Positions 28,061-41,066 of a stretch of 64,000 nt of DNA are shown in pieces (positions within the stretch are counted from its first letter, which is position 1; every line of letters starts with the position of its first letter). The stretch lies in the NCBI RefSeq assembly GCF_026262505.1, contig NC_067208.1:2852001-2916000 (forward strand), written 5' to 3'. A program made the translations under genes and the position numbers. The stretch comes from Trichomonas vaginalis G3 (lineage: Eukaryota > Parabasalia > Trichomonadida > Trichomonadidae). A model generated the notes under the pieces. The model made no database searches and was not told the DNA's origin. It saw nothing but the letters and a program-made list of their open reading frames with translations.

Positions 28061-30903
28061 ATCATGAATAAGTAAAATTAAATTAAATTGTTATTTAAAA
28101 AATCCTGGATATGGTTCCTTAATGATCTATAATATTTGAATTAAATGCTTGTGGGATTTATATCAAACTCATAGTTTTGATAAAAAAATTAAATAAAAAG
28201 TTGTTTTTTGGTAATTAAATGTTTTCTTACGAATTAAATCATGGATTGACATATGAATTTTGTTTCTCTTCTTTAGTGGATATTAATATCTAAAAAAAAT
28301 TTTTAAAAAGTAAAAAAGTAGTTAAATGATCGGACGCCTAGCCATGTTAGGAAACATTGATTTATAAATTTGGTCTCTTCTTCACTTTGGCTTTAGGTTT
28401 TTTTGCCACAAAAAAATTGTGTTTTAAAAATGGAGAATAGTTAAATAAATGAGTATTTTATCTGTCATAGAGTTGAAGAATACGACTTTTGATTGATTGA
28501 CTTTTATTTGATATAAAAACTGAAATTAAATATCAAAAATCTCATCTATTATGATTTTCGAATTGTTTCCTGCTTTGGAACGATGTACAAATGAGTTCTC
28601 TGTATGAATTTTCTCTTTAATTGTTAAACAAGCTTGTTTTGGATCAGTGAAGAAGAGATTTATAAAATCAAGATGAAATTACGGTTTTCACACAATAATT
28701 TGATTAGGTTTGTGAATAAATGAATGATGGGCCCTTTATCTTGACAATGCAATACTCTGTTAAATTAACTAAATACTCCCTTTACTGGTCTCGGGCCGGT
28801 AAATTTGGGAATATTCAATCTGCTGTTTGTTCGGACACTCTGAATTGTATAAACTAGAAAGAAAAATCAAGTAGAATAAATGTATTAAGGTTCAAAATGA
28901 AAATGAGACATCTAATTTAGTTGAATTGTTTATATTTTGAATTAATCTATTCCTCTCAATTTAATGAACCTTAACGTCAACCAATTGTTTCACTTGTATG
29001 CTTTATAACAGCTTAATTAATATCGTAATGAGAAAATAAAGTCCGAAATAAAATATAAGATGGCATTTGAAAGGCTATGAAAATTGAACATAAAGAAATC
29101 AATTCGTTAATTTCGCCCCAAACCAAGTGAATAATACTAATTAGGACCAATCAGAGAGATTTACAAGAAAGGCATGAATTAATTCTCATTTTTTCGGTTT
29201 GTATTTTTGCTCAAACTTTTCAAATTTTTGACAAAGAAGTTGAGAAGAAGATTCAGAAAAATTGGGGCTTAAATTGCGTTTGTTAAGGTATTTAATCAAT
29301 AAATATCCTAATATTTGATTAGTAGATTACTATTATTCGCTTTATATCTAGCAAATAAGTCTGTCATTCAAATTTTTGTTATTAGCTAACTATCACAAAA
29401 ATTAAATTGACCACAATTCTCGTAAATATTTCATTCTCAACCCTGAATTCAATACATTGGAAGGATATTGAAGCATTAATGATATATATGGAGTGGAACT
29501 AGGCTAAATTCATTATTTCCTCTTACTAATTTGAATAATAAAATCATTTTTCCAAAAATAAAGGGAATTCTTGTTTATTATAGCTGATTACAATAAGCAA
29601 ATAATATATGAAGTATTCCTATAACGGCATATTGATTTAATTCAGATTGGATATAATCGATATAAGAATATAAAAAGTATAAAATTATTTTGGATAACGC
29701 TGACTATCATATTGTATCTTCATTTTTAATTGATGCATGAAGAAATTGGCCAGTAATCTCAATAATTTTATAAATTCAAAACAAATCTTCCGTTAAATCC
29801 TTTATATTTTCCCATATTTAAGTCCCATTTATATAATTAAACTTTAATTCATCACAATAATGCATGGATAATCTCAGAAATCGATAGTCTTTTAACAATC
29901 AAATGTGTTAAAGTGGCGAAATTTTGGGGGCAACATGTTTTACTACATTGAATAGACAGTTATATCCATTATAATTCTGATTATATTGTTATATAATCTT
30001 TTACTGTAAATTTTACATAAGAAAAAAATGATAAAGTTGAATTTTGATGATTAGATATAGATTTTTTAATGTTCTTGCCTATGTTGATGTATACAGTCAT
30101 CTAATATTATTGTAAAATCATGTAGTTTTGAAATATACAAATTTTCCTCTCAAATGATAAATTCAATTTCTCTCAATTTTTGACTCTCATTGAATTTCGC
30201 ATTGAAATTATTTGGTCACAAATCCGCTAAATATATGTCAATTCAAAATTTGACTCTATTTTATTGGACCAAATGTTGTTGCATTAGTTTCCTGATCAAA
30301 AATGAACAATGTCAATTCGAAAGTAAATATTTTTAAAATCTTTTTCTTTTGAGATGACATATGCTTCATAGATAGTTCATGTCGAAGAAATTAGAGTTTT
30401 TTGATGTTTCCCATACGTAATAGATACATATAGATCAATGGCTGAGTTATTTGCGCATGAAAATAAATTGAAATTGAAATATTTTAAGTTGGCGTGTAAT
30501 TTGCTTGTTTCCCTGAGATAATAAATGTTATATTATACCATTAGAAACCATTTTAATAAAACAAGAAGACTCAATTGAAATATCCACTTAATCCGGAAAA
30601 GTATTATATATGGGGTTTATTCTCTTTGTTACTATAAATTTTTCGATATTTAAATTGGGTTATTTTCTTAGTAGGTAAAGGATTTTCTTAGGATTACAAT
30701 ATTCAATTAAAATAATTTAGTGAAAAGTTAACAATGATGCAGATCAACTGCTGCAGAATACCCCTCAGTATATTTTATTGCTTGAATATTTCTGGGAATA
30801 AAACATGATTCAAACATAATATATTCCTATTTTAAATCATTTCTGAATTCCGAAAACAAAGTTAAAACTCATTTATTTCCAGAGACCATAAAGAAAAATC
30901 AAT
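28061..30903. other. AT-rich intergenic region
   Basis: No gene or RNA was recognised in 2.8 kb. Open frames are short and without composition support. Confidence 0.6.
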
Positions 30904-30913
30904 CGTAAAATTT

Positions 30914-31350
30914 GGGGAGGTTTTTTGTGATATGGAAAAATGTTCGTTGCTCAATTATCTCACTATTGGATGGACTTTTATCGAGCGAAATTTTGGCTGT
31001 AAAGACAATTCTGATATTGGTAACATGGTGATAAGAACAAATAGTCAGTTTGCATGGTTTATGATGAGATAATTTCGATTTAAAAAAAAACATAAAAATT
31101 GATTTTAATGAGCGATTATATTTGAATATGCTCTCCTAATTTGAAGGAACTGGTTAAATCATGAATTGATCATGAATAATTTTTTTTCAAAATAACAATT
31201 ATAATTTCATATTCATTATAAGTTGAAAATATATCATAAAGACTTTATGAATGATAAATTCCTAAAAAACAAGTTAGTTTGTTTCTGAAAATAATAATAA
31301 TAAAAACCAATTTAGACCCAATAATTTTTGGCGGGATAATTGAGATGTTT
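30914..31350. repeat. left inverted end of the giant element
   Basis: Matches the reverse complement of 40631-41066 almost base for base, with small differences at the tips (GGGGAGG here, GCGGAGG on the other side) and in the length of T runs. Confidence 0.9.
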
Positions 31351-31393
31351 AACAAAAACTGAAAGGTGTCATTATTATCTATGACCAACAAGC

Positions 31394-31531
31394 AACTGAC
31401 CTAGTCTGGATTACAATATTCGGTTCATCAAACCGCCAATTTGATGAATCAAGCCAAATTGTAACTGACCTAGTCTGGATTACAATATTCGGTTCATCAA
31501 ACCGCCAATTTGATGAATCAAGCCAAATTGT
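31394..31531. repeat. 69 bp direct repeat, two copies plus a decayed third
   Basis: Each unit contains TTCATCAAACCGCCAATTTGATGAA, a small hairpin. A diverged third copy follows at about 31535-31600. Confidence 0.8.
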
Positions 31532-31621
31532 AACAAACCAGTTGTTGATTGCATGGTATTATTCATCGAACTGCCAATTTAATGAATTACATTTCTTAGT
31601 CATCAAAATAGTGGTCATGTT

Positions 31622-32714
31622 GTAAACGAAAACGATAAAAACGGCTTGACAGTAAAGTGACACTTTACATGGCAAAAAATAGAGCCTTACTTTTGAGATA
31701 CTTGAGATTGAAACTGAATCTTATGAGGCGGTGATCTTGAATCACTACCTCATAAGGTTCAGTTTCATATAAAATTTGTTGCAATTTGTTATTCTTTTGC
31801 AATTATTTCTTATAAGATTTTACATCTTTTAGCGGGGAATGTTTGTTATCATGTATATATTATAAATATCTACACGATAACGAACATTCCTCGCTAAATT
31901 GCTGAGAAACTTTGAGGAAATGGCGAACAATTTCCTCAAAGTTTCTCAGATTTATATAGATCACTAGAGTCCCCTAGGCACTGATTCTGGTTCAGTACCT
32001 AGGAGGCTCTAGTTCTCTAACGAACTGATAAAATGTTTTTAAATTTTTGGATATTGCTACCTGTGAAGCACTGACTTCAAGTCAGTACCTCACAGGTAGC
32101 AATTACATTGAAAGATGGGAGAAACTTTGTCCGAATGTTAAACTATTCGGACAAAGTTTCTCTCATTTGTAGTGGAGATGGAAGGCTTTGAGGTATATTA
32201 TATTAATATATACCCCAAAGCCTTCCATCTCCACTTGAAAGTTCCAAAACTTTGGGTTAATAGTTTGCAATTAACCCAAAGTTTTGGAACTTTCTAGAAG
32301 GAATTGCAGGGTAAGAGGTACATATTCATACTATGTACCTCTTACCCTCCAATTCCTTCCTTAACATAAACAAATTTGGAGTTAATTGTTTGCAATTAAC
32401 TCCGGGTTTGTTGACCTCCAAATGAAAATGAAAGGGTAAGAGGTATATAGTGACCCTATATGCCTCTTACCCTTTCATTCTCATTAATTATGGGAGAAAC
32501 TTTGGCCGAATGTTAAATTATTCGACCAAAGTTTCTCCCATTTTTTGAAGGGATTGGAGGCTATGAGATACTGATGCAATGTCAGTACCTCATGGCCTCC
32601 AATTCCATCCTGAAACTGATCAAATTGGACCTTACATGCATTTGAAATTTGCCATGTAAAGTCCACTTTTTGAGAGAGAGGATTTGACTGCGTCAAATTC
32701 TCTTTTTCGTTTAC
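31622..32714. repeat. string of about 15 hairpins closed by an outer stem
   Basis: GTAAACGAAAA (31622-31632) pairs with TTTTCGTTTAC (32704-32714). Between them about 15 imperfect hairpins of 40-65 bases follow one another with gaps of only a few bases, for example 31710-31766, 31828-31899, 31903-31948, 32053-32102, 32118-32163, 32173-32235, 32237-32295, 32297-32361 and 32490-32542. Several share loop-proximal parts: one group has TCAGTACCTCA, another AGAGGTAYATA. Two hairpins built on GAGAAACTTTG differ by one T-A to G-C pair swap that keeps pairing. Confidence 0.85.
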
Positions 32715-33287
32715 GAGAGTCATGTTACTATTCGTTAGGTTAAATTACTTTTAATGCCCATTCAAGGAAGTACATGTCAGTTACAGGGTTTATAGTTTTA
32801 CTCGAATTGAGTAAACCTCTTGGAAGCAATTACCACAAGAGCCAAGACTTCTCGTTTACAGACTTTGAAAGCCAGGAAGGAGCCAGGTAACAATAATGGG
32901 CTCTCTTATGATATTTTGGGATATTTATCAACAATTTGAGTTTCTACCTATTGTCTTCAATGAGGATTTTTTAGGCCAGAAGTACAATACCTGTACAGTC
33001 TAACTACTAGGGCAATGTAGTCAAACTGTGCACGTATTGAACTTCTAAGGCTATTATTTATCTGCTATTGACATCATTCTTTTACATTACCGTCCTCTGG
33101 TCCTTAGAGGACCATAGATTCTGAAATTACTTGTGCAGAGCAAAGTTCTTCCGAGATCTCTCTATCCTTCGTAGATCTCGGAAAAACTTTGCCTTAAACT
33201 ACTGCATTAATGTTTCCTAGTATTCAAAGAGCTATGAATTCTATAGTTGATCTTATAAGGTAGAGTTTTTCCTAACTTTCTCATTCG
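32715..33287. repeat. longer, more degenerate hairpins
   Basis: Includes GCCCATT/AATGGGC as a wide outer pair (about 32757-32902), a long stem around AGAAGTACAATACCTGTACAG and its partner AACTGTGCACGTATTGAACTTCT, and a hairpin on GCAAAGTTCTTCCGAGATCT (about 33138-33192). Confidence 0.65.
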
Positions 33288-35118
33288 TTGAAAGGTTTTC
33301 AACAAAGCTATACCTTAAAAATCTGTGCTTGTTATATCTGATCATTTGTGTGTTAGGGGAGGTAAATTTATTCCACTAGAGCAAATTTTTTCCGAGGTTT
33401 CTTCGAATGAGAAACCTCGGAACAACTCTTCAATAGTGTAATGAATTTGTGGTATTTGTCCTGCAAACAGCGAGAGAACTTGTCTGTAATTCGTTTATGA
33501 TGAAGTTATCTGGATGTCTCTCAGATGAGGAAGGAAGTCCAGAAAACTTCACCATAAGTTAATACTTGTGTATTTCTATGACTCTCTTCACGTCAGAGAA
33601 TGTAAATTTACTCGAATAGGGCAAAGTTCTGCTCAAGTTTCTCATTTGATGAGAAACCTCGGAAGAACTTTGCCCTAAGGTAATGTATATGTGATTGTTG
33701 GCCCGCAGAGAAACAAGGAATCTGTTTGTATTTCGTTTATGGTGAAGTTCTCGGATGTTCTCTCAAATTATATGGAAAATCAAGATAACTTCACCATAAT
33801 TTGTTGTAGTTGTGATTCTCTGGCTCTTTGCCGGCCAGAAAACTAGAAAATAGTTTATAGTGGGAGTATGCTCGATGAATACCTACTCACTAAAAATATA
33901 CGTTATTTTTTGTTTTCCTATGGGAAAATAGTTTTGATTTTTATACTATCGTATGCTTTGTTATTGCATGAATTGTCTATTTTCTTAATAAAAACTCATT
34001 TTTCCGTGTGATTCTGAATCAATGCATTCCAAAAAAGCGTTTTCCGCCTTTGAAACGTGAAAACACACATTGCATGAAGAATCAGAGAAGATTTTCTAAC
34101 TCGAAGAATTCCAAAAAAAACCAATTATAGTTTTTTTATCGTGAAAAATTTACTTTTTAACTACGAAATTTTTAAAACGCGATTTTTTTGGAGATTTTTA
34201 GAAAATTCAAATATGATAGGCATGTGTTATTTTATGTGCTCTATGAGTTTATCAGCTTAATTTGGAGTTATTATCAAATTTCAATAAGTCTAAAAAATTG
34301 AAAGATAGAAAATCTTCTCTGATTCTTCATGCAATGTGTGTTTTCACGTTTCAAAGGCGGAAAACGCTTTTTTGGAATGCATTGATTCAGAATCACACGG
34401 AAAAATGAGTTTTTATTAAGAAAATAGACAATTCATGCAATAACAAAGCATACGATAGTATAAAAATCAAAACTATTTTCCCATAGGAAAACAAAAAATA
34501 ACGTATATTTTTAGTGAGTAGGTATTCATCGAGCATACTCCCACTATAAACTATTTTCTAGTTTTCTGGCCGGCAAAGAGCCAGAGAATCACAACTACAA
34601 CAAATTATGGTGAAGTTATCTTGATTTTCCATATAATTTGAGAGAACATCCGAGAACTTCACCATAAACGAAATACAAACAGATTCCTTGTTTCTCTGCG
34701 GGCCAACAATCACATATACATTACCTTAGGGCAAAGTTCTTCCGAGGTTTCTCATCAAATGAGAAACTTGAGCAGAACTTTGCCCTATTCGAGTAAATTT
34801 ACATTCTCTGACGTGAAGAGAGTCATAGAAATACACAAGTATTAACTTATGGTGAAGTTTTCTGGACTTCCTTCCTCATCTGAGAGACATCCAGATAACT
34901 TCATCATAAACGAATTACAGACAAGTTCTCTCGCTGTTTGCAGGACAAATACCACAAATTCATTACACTATTGAAGAGTTGTTCCGAGGTTTCTCATCGA
35001 ATGAGAAACCTCGGAAAAAATTTGCTCTAGTGGAATAAATTTACCTCCCCTAACACACAAATGATCAGATATAACAAGCACAGATTTTTAAGGTATAGCT
35101 TTGTTGAAAACCTTTCAA
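33288..35118. repeat. 1.8 kb palindrome
   Basis: The left arm 33288-34098 and right arm 34306-35118 are near-perfect reverse complements around a loop of about 210 bases. Each arm in turn contains smaller hairpins based on GGGCAAAGTTCT...TCGGAAGAACTTTGCCC and TATGGTGAAGTT...AACTTCACCATA. Confidence 0.9.
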
Positions 35119-35187
35119 ATAAAGAGAAATTTAAGGAGAAATTTGCCCGTTTGATGTATGGTGAGAAGCATATTTGAGAGTTTGGAG

Positions 35188-37825
35188 AGGCAAAGTGCAA
35201 TCACCTATCAATATTGCACTTTGCTGTAAAAAGTTCTTCGCATCTCTTGAGGTGTGAGGAAGTTTCTCGACAGAGGAAACTTTCATATCGAATGTTGCCT
35301 CTGTCGAGATGTATGTGACAGGCAAGTGCAATCACCTATCAATATTGCACTTTGCCTGTCAAAAGTTCTTCGCATCTCTTGAGGTGTGAGGAAGTTTCTC
35401 GACAGAGGAAACTTTCATATCGAATGTTGCCTCTGTCGAGATGTATGTGACAGGCAAAGTGCAATCACCTATCAATATTGCACTTTGCCTGTCAAAAGTT
35501 CTTCGCATCTCTTGAGGTGTGAGGAAGTTTCTCGACAGAGGAAACTTTCATATCGAATGTTGCCTCTGTCGAGATGTATGTGACAGGCAAGTGCAATCAC
35601 CTATCAATATTGCACTTTGCCTGTCAAAAGTTCTTCGCATCTCTTGAGGTGTGAGGAAGTTTCTCGACAGAGGAAACTTTCATATCGAATGTTGCCTCTG
35701 TCGAGATGTATGTGACAGGCAAAGTGCAATCACCTATCAATATTGCACTTTGCCTGTCAAAAGTTCTTCGCATCTCTTGAGGTGTGAGGAAGTTTCTCGA
35801 CAGAGGAAACTTTCATATCGAATGTTGCCTCTGTCGAGATGTATGTGACAGGCAAGTGCAATCACCTATCAATATTGCACTTTGCCTGTCAAAAGTTCTT
35901 CGCATCTCTTGAGGTGTGAGGAAGTTTCTCGACAGAGGAAACTTTCATATCGAATGTTGCCTCTGTCGAGATGTATGTGACAGGCAGAGTGCAATCACCT
36001 ATCAATATTGCACTTTGCCTGTCAAAAGTTCTTCGCATCTCTTGAGGTGTGAGGAAGTTTCTCGACAGAGGAAACTTTCATATCGAATGTTGCCTCTGTC
36101 GAGATGTATGTGACAGGCAAAGTGCAATCACCTATCAATATTGCACTTTGCCTGTCAAAAGTTCTTCGCATCTCTTGAGGTGTGAGGAAGTTTCTCGACA
36201 GAGGAAACTTTCATATCGAATGTTGCCTCTGTCGAGATGTATGTGACAGGCAGAGTGCAATCACCTATCAATATTGCACTTTGCCTGTCAAAAGTTCTTC
36301 GCATCTCTTGAGGTGTGAGGAAGTTTCTCGACAGAGGAAACTTTCATATCGAATGTTGCCTCTGTCGAGATGTATGTGACAGGCAGAGTGCAATCACCTA
36401 TCAATATTGCACTTTGCCTGTCAAAAGTTCTTCGCATCTCTTGAGGTGTGAGGAAGTTTCTCGACAGAGGAAACTTTCATATCGAATGTTGCCTCTGTCG
36501 AGATGTATGTGACAGGCAGAGTGCAATCACCTATCAATATTGCACTTTGCCTGTCAAAAGTTCTTCGCATCTCTTGAGGTGTGAGGAAGTTTCTCGACAG
36601 AGGAAACTTTCATATCGAATGTTGCCTCTGTCGAGATGTATGTGACAGGCAGAGTGCAATCACCTATCAATATTGCACTTTGCCTGTCAAAAGTTCTTCG
36701 CATCTCTTGAGGTGTGAGGAAGTTTCTCGACAGAGGAAACTTTCATATCGAATGTTGCCTCTGTCGAGATGTATGTGACAGGCAGAGTGCAATCACCTAT
36801 CAATATTGCACTTTGCCTGTCAAAAGTTCTTCGCATCTCTTGAGGTGTGAGGAAGTTTCTCGACAGAGGAAACTTTCATATCGAATGTTGCCTCTGTCGA
36901 GATGTATGTGACAGGCAAAGTGCAATCACCTATCAATATTGCACTTTGCCTGTCAAAAGTTCTTCGCATCTCTTGAGGTGTGAGGAAGTTTCTCGACAGA
37001 GGAAACTTTCATATCGAATGTTGCCTCTGTCGAGATGTATGTGACAGGCAGAGTGCAATCACCTATCAATATTGCACTTTGCCTGTCAAAAGTTCTTCGC
37101 ATCTCTTGAGGTGTGAGGAAGTTTCTCGACAGAGGAAACTTTCATATCGAATGTTGCCTCTGTCGAGATGTATGTGACAGGCAGAGTGCAATCACCTATC
37201 AATATTGCACTTTGCCTGTCAAAAGTTCTTCGCATCTCTTGAGGTGTGAGGAAGTTTCTCGACAGAGGAAACTTTCATATCGAATGTTGCCTCTGTCGAG
37301 ATGTATGTGACAGGCAAAGTGCAATCACCTATCAATATTGCACTTTGCCTGTCAAAAGTTCTTCGCATCTCTTGAGGTGTGAGGAAGTTTCTCGACAGAG
37401 GAAACTTTCATATCGAATGTTGCCTCTGTCGAGATGTATGTGACAGGCAGAGTGCAATCACCTATCAATATTGCACTTTGCCTGTCAAAAGTTCTTCGCA
37501 TCTCTTGAGGTGTGAGGAAGTTTCTCGACAGAGGAAACTTTCATATCGAATGTTGCCTCTGTCGAGATGTATGTGACAGGCAGAGTGCAATCACCTATCA
37601 ATATTGCACTTTGCCTGTCAAAAGTTCTTCGCATCTCTTGAGGTGTGAGGAAGTTTCTCGACAGAGGAAACTTTCATATCGAATGTTGCCTCTGTCGAGA
37701 TGTATGTGACAGGCAGAGTGCAATCACCTATCAATATTGCACTTTGCCTGTCAAAAGTTCTTCGCATCTCTTGAGGTGTGAGGAAGTTTCTCGACAGAGG
37801 AAACTTTCATATCGAATGTTGCCTG
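35188..37825. repeat. 133 bp tandem array, forward, 20 units
   Basis: Units of 132-133 bases, almost identical. Each holds two strong hairpins (GACAGGCAAAGTGCAAT with its complement, and CTCGACAGAGGAAAC with GTTGCCTCTGTCGAG) and a weaker third. Three variants of one arm exist (GGCAAAG, GGCAAG, GGCAGAG); the first copies alternate two variants, giving a 265-base higher-order repeat. Confidence 0.95.
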
Positions 37826-37959
37826 TCACATACATCTCTTGACTTTGTAAAATTCGGAAGAACTTCTATATGTTTTTATCACTTTGTAAAATCGGTCTGT
37901 CGAGGAAGAACTTCCATATCGAATTTATTTTATGGAACTTCTTCAAAAAAACTTCTCTC

Positions 37960-39757
37960 TGCCTGTCACATACATCTCGACAGAGGCAACATTCGATATG
38001 AAAGTTTCCTCTGTCGAGAAACTTCCTCACACCTCAAGAGATGCGAAGAACTTTTGACAGGCAAAGTGCAATATTGATAGGTGATTGCACTCTGCCTGTC
38101 ACATACATCTCGACAGAGGCAACATTCGATATGAAAGTTTCCTCTGTCGAGAAACTTCCTCGCACCTCAAGAGATGCGAAGAACTTTTGACAGGCAAAGT
38201 GCAATATTGATAGGTGATTGCACTTTGCCTGTCACATACATCTCGACAGAGGCAACATTCGATATGAAAGTTTCCTCTGTCGAGAAACTTCCTCACACCT
38301 CAAGAGATGCGAAGAACTTTTGACAGGCAAAGTGCAATATTGATAGGTGATTGCACTCTGCCTGTCACATACATCTCGACAGAGGCAACATTCGATATGA
38401 AAGTTTCCTCTGTCGAGAAACTTCCTCACACCTCAAGAGATGCGAAGAACTTTTGACAGGCAAAGTGCAATATTGATAGGTGATTGCACTTTGCCTGTCA
38501 CATACATCTCGACAGAGGCAACATTCGATATGAAAGTTTCCTCTGTCGAGAAACTTCCTCACACCTCAAGAGATGCGAAGAACTTTTGACAGGCAAAGTG
38601 CAATATTGATAGGTGATTGCACTCTGCCTGTCACATACATCTCGACAGAGGCAACATTCGATATGAAAGTTTCCTCTGTCGAGAAAATTCCTCACACCTC
38701 AAGAGATGCGAAGAACTTTTGACAGGCAAAGTGCAATATTGATAGGTGATTGCACTCTGCCTGTCACATACATCTCGACAGAGGCAACATTCGATATGAA
38801 AGTTTCCTCTGTCGAGAAACTTCCTCACACCTCAAGAGATGCGAAGAACTTTTGACAGGCAAAGTGCAATATTGATAGGTGATTGCACTCTGCCTGTCAC
38901 ATACATCTCGACAGAGGCAACATTCGATATGAAAGTTTCCTCTGTCGAGAAACTTCCTCACACCTCAAGAGATGCGAAGAACTTTTGACAGGCAAAGTGC
39001 AATATTGATAGGTGATTGCACTCTGCCTGTCACATACATCTCGACAGAGGCAACATTCGATATGAAAGTTTCCTCTGTCGAGAAACTTCCTCACACCTCA
39101 AGAGATGCGAAGAACTTTTGACAGGCAAAGTGCAATATTGATAGGTGATTGCACTCTGCCTGTCACATACATCTCGACAGAGGCAACATTCGATATGAAA
39201 GTTTCCTCTGTCGAGAAACTTCCTCACACCTCAAGAGATGCGAAGAACTTTTGACAGGCAAAGTGCAATATTGATAGGTGATTGCACTCTGCCTGTCACA
39301 TACATCTCGACAGAGGCAACATTCGATATGAAAGTTTCCTCTGTCGAGAAACTTCCTCACACCTCAAGAGATGCGAAGAACTTTTGACAGGCAAAGTGCA
39401 ATATTGATAGGTGATTGCACTCTGCCTGTCACATACATCTCGACAGAGGCAACATTCGATATGAAAGTTTCCTCTGTCGAGAAACTTCCTCACACCTCAA
39501 GAGATGCGAAGAACTTTTGACAGGCAAAGTGCAATATTGATAGGTGATTGCACTCTGCCTGTCACATACATCTCGACAGAGGCAACATTCGATATGAAAG
39601 TTTCCTCTGTCGAGAAACTTCCTCACACCTCAAGAGATGCGAAGAACTTTTGACAGGCAAAGTGCAATATTGATAGGTGATTGCACTTTGCCTGTCACAT
39701 ACATCTCGACAGAGGCAACATTCGATATGAAAGTTTCCTCTGTCGAAAAACTTCCTC
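37960..39757. repeat. 133 bp tandem array, reverse, 13 units
   Basis: The same unit in the opposite orientation, 13 full copies and a part, facing the forward array across about 135 bases of diverged unit-like sequence. Together the two arrays form a 4.5 kb inverted structure. Confidence 0.95.
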
Positions 39758-39908
39758 GAAACTCCAATTTTTCTTTAGAACTACAATATCTTAACAATTA
39801 GCTCATCAAAACACAACCTATAAACTTTAATTTTTACTTTTGTTTTTTTCAATATATGAACTAAATTTTTTTTTTTCAAATTACTCCCACACTGGGAAAA
39901 GTATTTTA

Positions 39909-40597
39909 ACTCAGATGTTGCCAGCCTCTTCGTCATTGCATTAACAAGTGCTTTGACTCAGAGGTTGCCAGCCTCTTCATCATTGCATTAACAAGTGCTT
40001 TGACTCAGAGGTTGCCAACCTCTTCATCATTGCATTAACAAGTGCTTTGACTTAGAGGTTGCCAGCCTCTTCATCATTGCATTAACAAGTGCTTTGACTC
40101 AGAGGTTGCCAGCCTCTTCATCATTGCATTAACAAGTGCTTTGACTCAGAGGTTGCCAGCCTCTTCATCATTGCATTAACAAGTGCTTTGACTCAGAGGT
40201 TGCCAACCTCTTCATCATTGCATTAACAAGTGCTTTGACTTAGAGGTTGCCAGCCTCTTCATCATTGCATTAACAAGTGCTTTGACTCAGAGGTTGCCAG
40301 CCTCTTCATCATTGCATTAACAAGTGCTTTGACTCAGAGGTTGCCAGCCTCTTCATCATTGCATTAACAAGTGCTTTGACTCAGAGGTTGCCAGCCTCTT
40401 CATCATTGCATTAACAAGTGCTTTGACTTAGAGGTTGCCAGCCTCTTCATCATTGCATTAACAAGTGCTTTGACTCAGAGGTTGCCAGCCTCTTCATCAT
40501 TGCATTAACAAGTGCTTTGACTCAGAGGTTGCCAGCCTCTTCATCATTGCATTAACAAGTGCTTTGACTCAGAGGTTGCCAGCCTCTTCATCATTGT
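39909..40597. repeat. 47 bp tandem array, about 14.6 units
   Basis: The unit contains AGAGGTTGCCAGCCTCT (a small imperfect hairpin) and CATTGCATTAACAAGTGC. Copies differ by single bases, with the ACTTAG and CAACCTC variants spaced as if blocks of several units had been copied. Confidence 0.95.
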
Positions 40598-40630
40598 AAA
40601 AATGTATTACCGCTTTTTTTAATTCAATCG

Positions 40631-41066
40631 TAACATCTCAATTATCCCGCCAAAAATTATTGGGTCTAAATTGGTTTTTATTATTATTATTTTCAGAAAC
40701 AAACTAACTTGTTTTTTAGGAATTTATCATTCATAAAGTCTTTATGATATATTTTCAACTTATAATGAATATGAAATTATAATTGTTATTTTGAAAAAAA
40801 ATTATTCATGATCAATTCATGATTTAACCAGTTCCTTCAAATTAGGAGAGCATATTCAAATATAATCGCTCATTAAAATCAATTTTTATGTTTTTTTTTA
40901 AATCGAAATTATCTCATCATAAACCATGCAAACTGACTATTTGTTCTTATCACCATGTTACCAATATCAGAATTGTCTTTACAGCCAAAATTTCGCTCGA
41001 TAAAAGTCCATCCAATAGTGAGATAATTGAGCAACGAACATTTTTCCATATCACAAAAACCTCCGC
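40631..41066. repeat. right inverted end of the giant element
   Basis: Reverse complement of 30914-31350. The short open frame in each arm is the same sequence read from either side and is not taken as a gene. Confidence 0.9.

Larger units (their letters stand above)
30914..41066. mobile_element. giant non-coding inverted-repeat transposon, 10.15 kb
   Basis: Bounded by inverted repeats of about 437 bases and a 10-base target duplication CGTAAAATTT (30904-30913 and 41067-41076). No credible protein gene lies inside. Nearly all of the content is foldback DNA: a 69-base direct repeat, a string of about 15 hairpins inside an outer stem, degenerate hairpins, a 1.8 kb palindrome, 133-base units in head-to-head arrays, and a 47-base tandem array. 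It would need a transposase supplied from elsewhere. The same duplication length (10) as the transposon at 24270 hints at a similar enzyme, although the end sequences differ. It is unlike any element I can name. Confidence 0.85.

Noticed and set aside
30899-31093. 64-residue open frame, also present at 40888-41079
   Set aside because: It is the inverted end of the giant element read from either side; AT-rich, no family pattern, duplicated only because the ends are.
35386-39626. Many overlapping 65-residue open frames of identical sequence
   Set aside because: They are one 133-base repeat read in shifting frames; each spans one and a half units, and the unit length is not a multiple of three. 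They are not genes.
35188-39757. A CRISPR-like reading of the 133-base array
   Set aside because: Units are joined directly and are nearly identical along their whole length; there are no unique spacers, and the array is inverted at its centre in a eukaryotic transposon.
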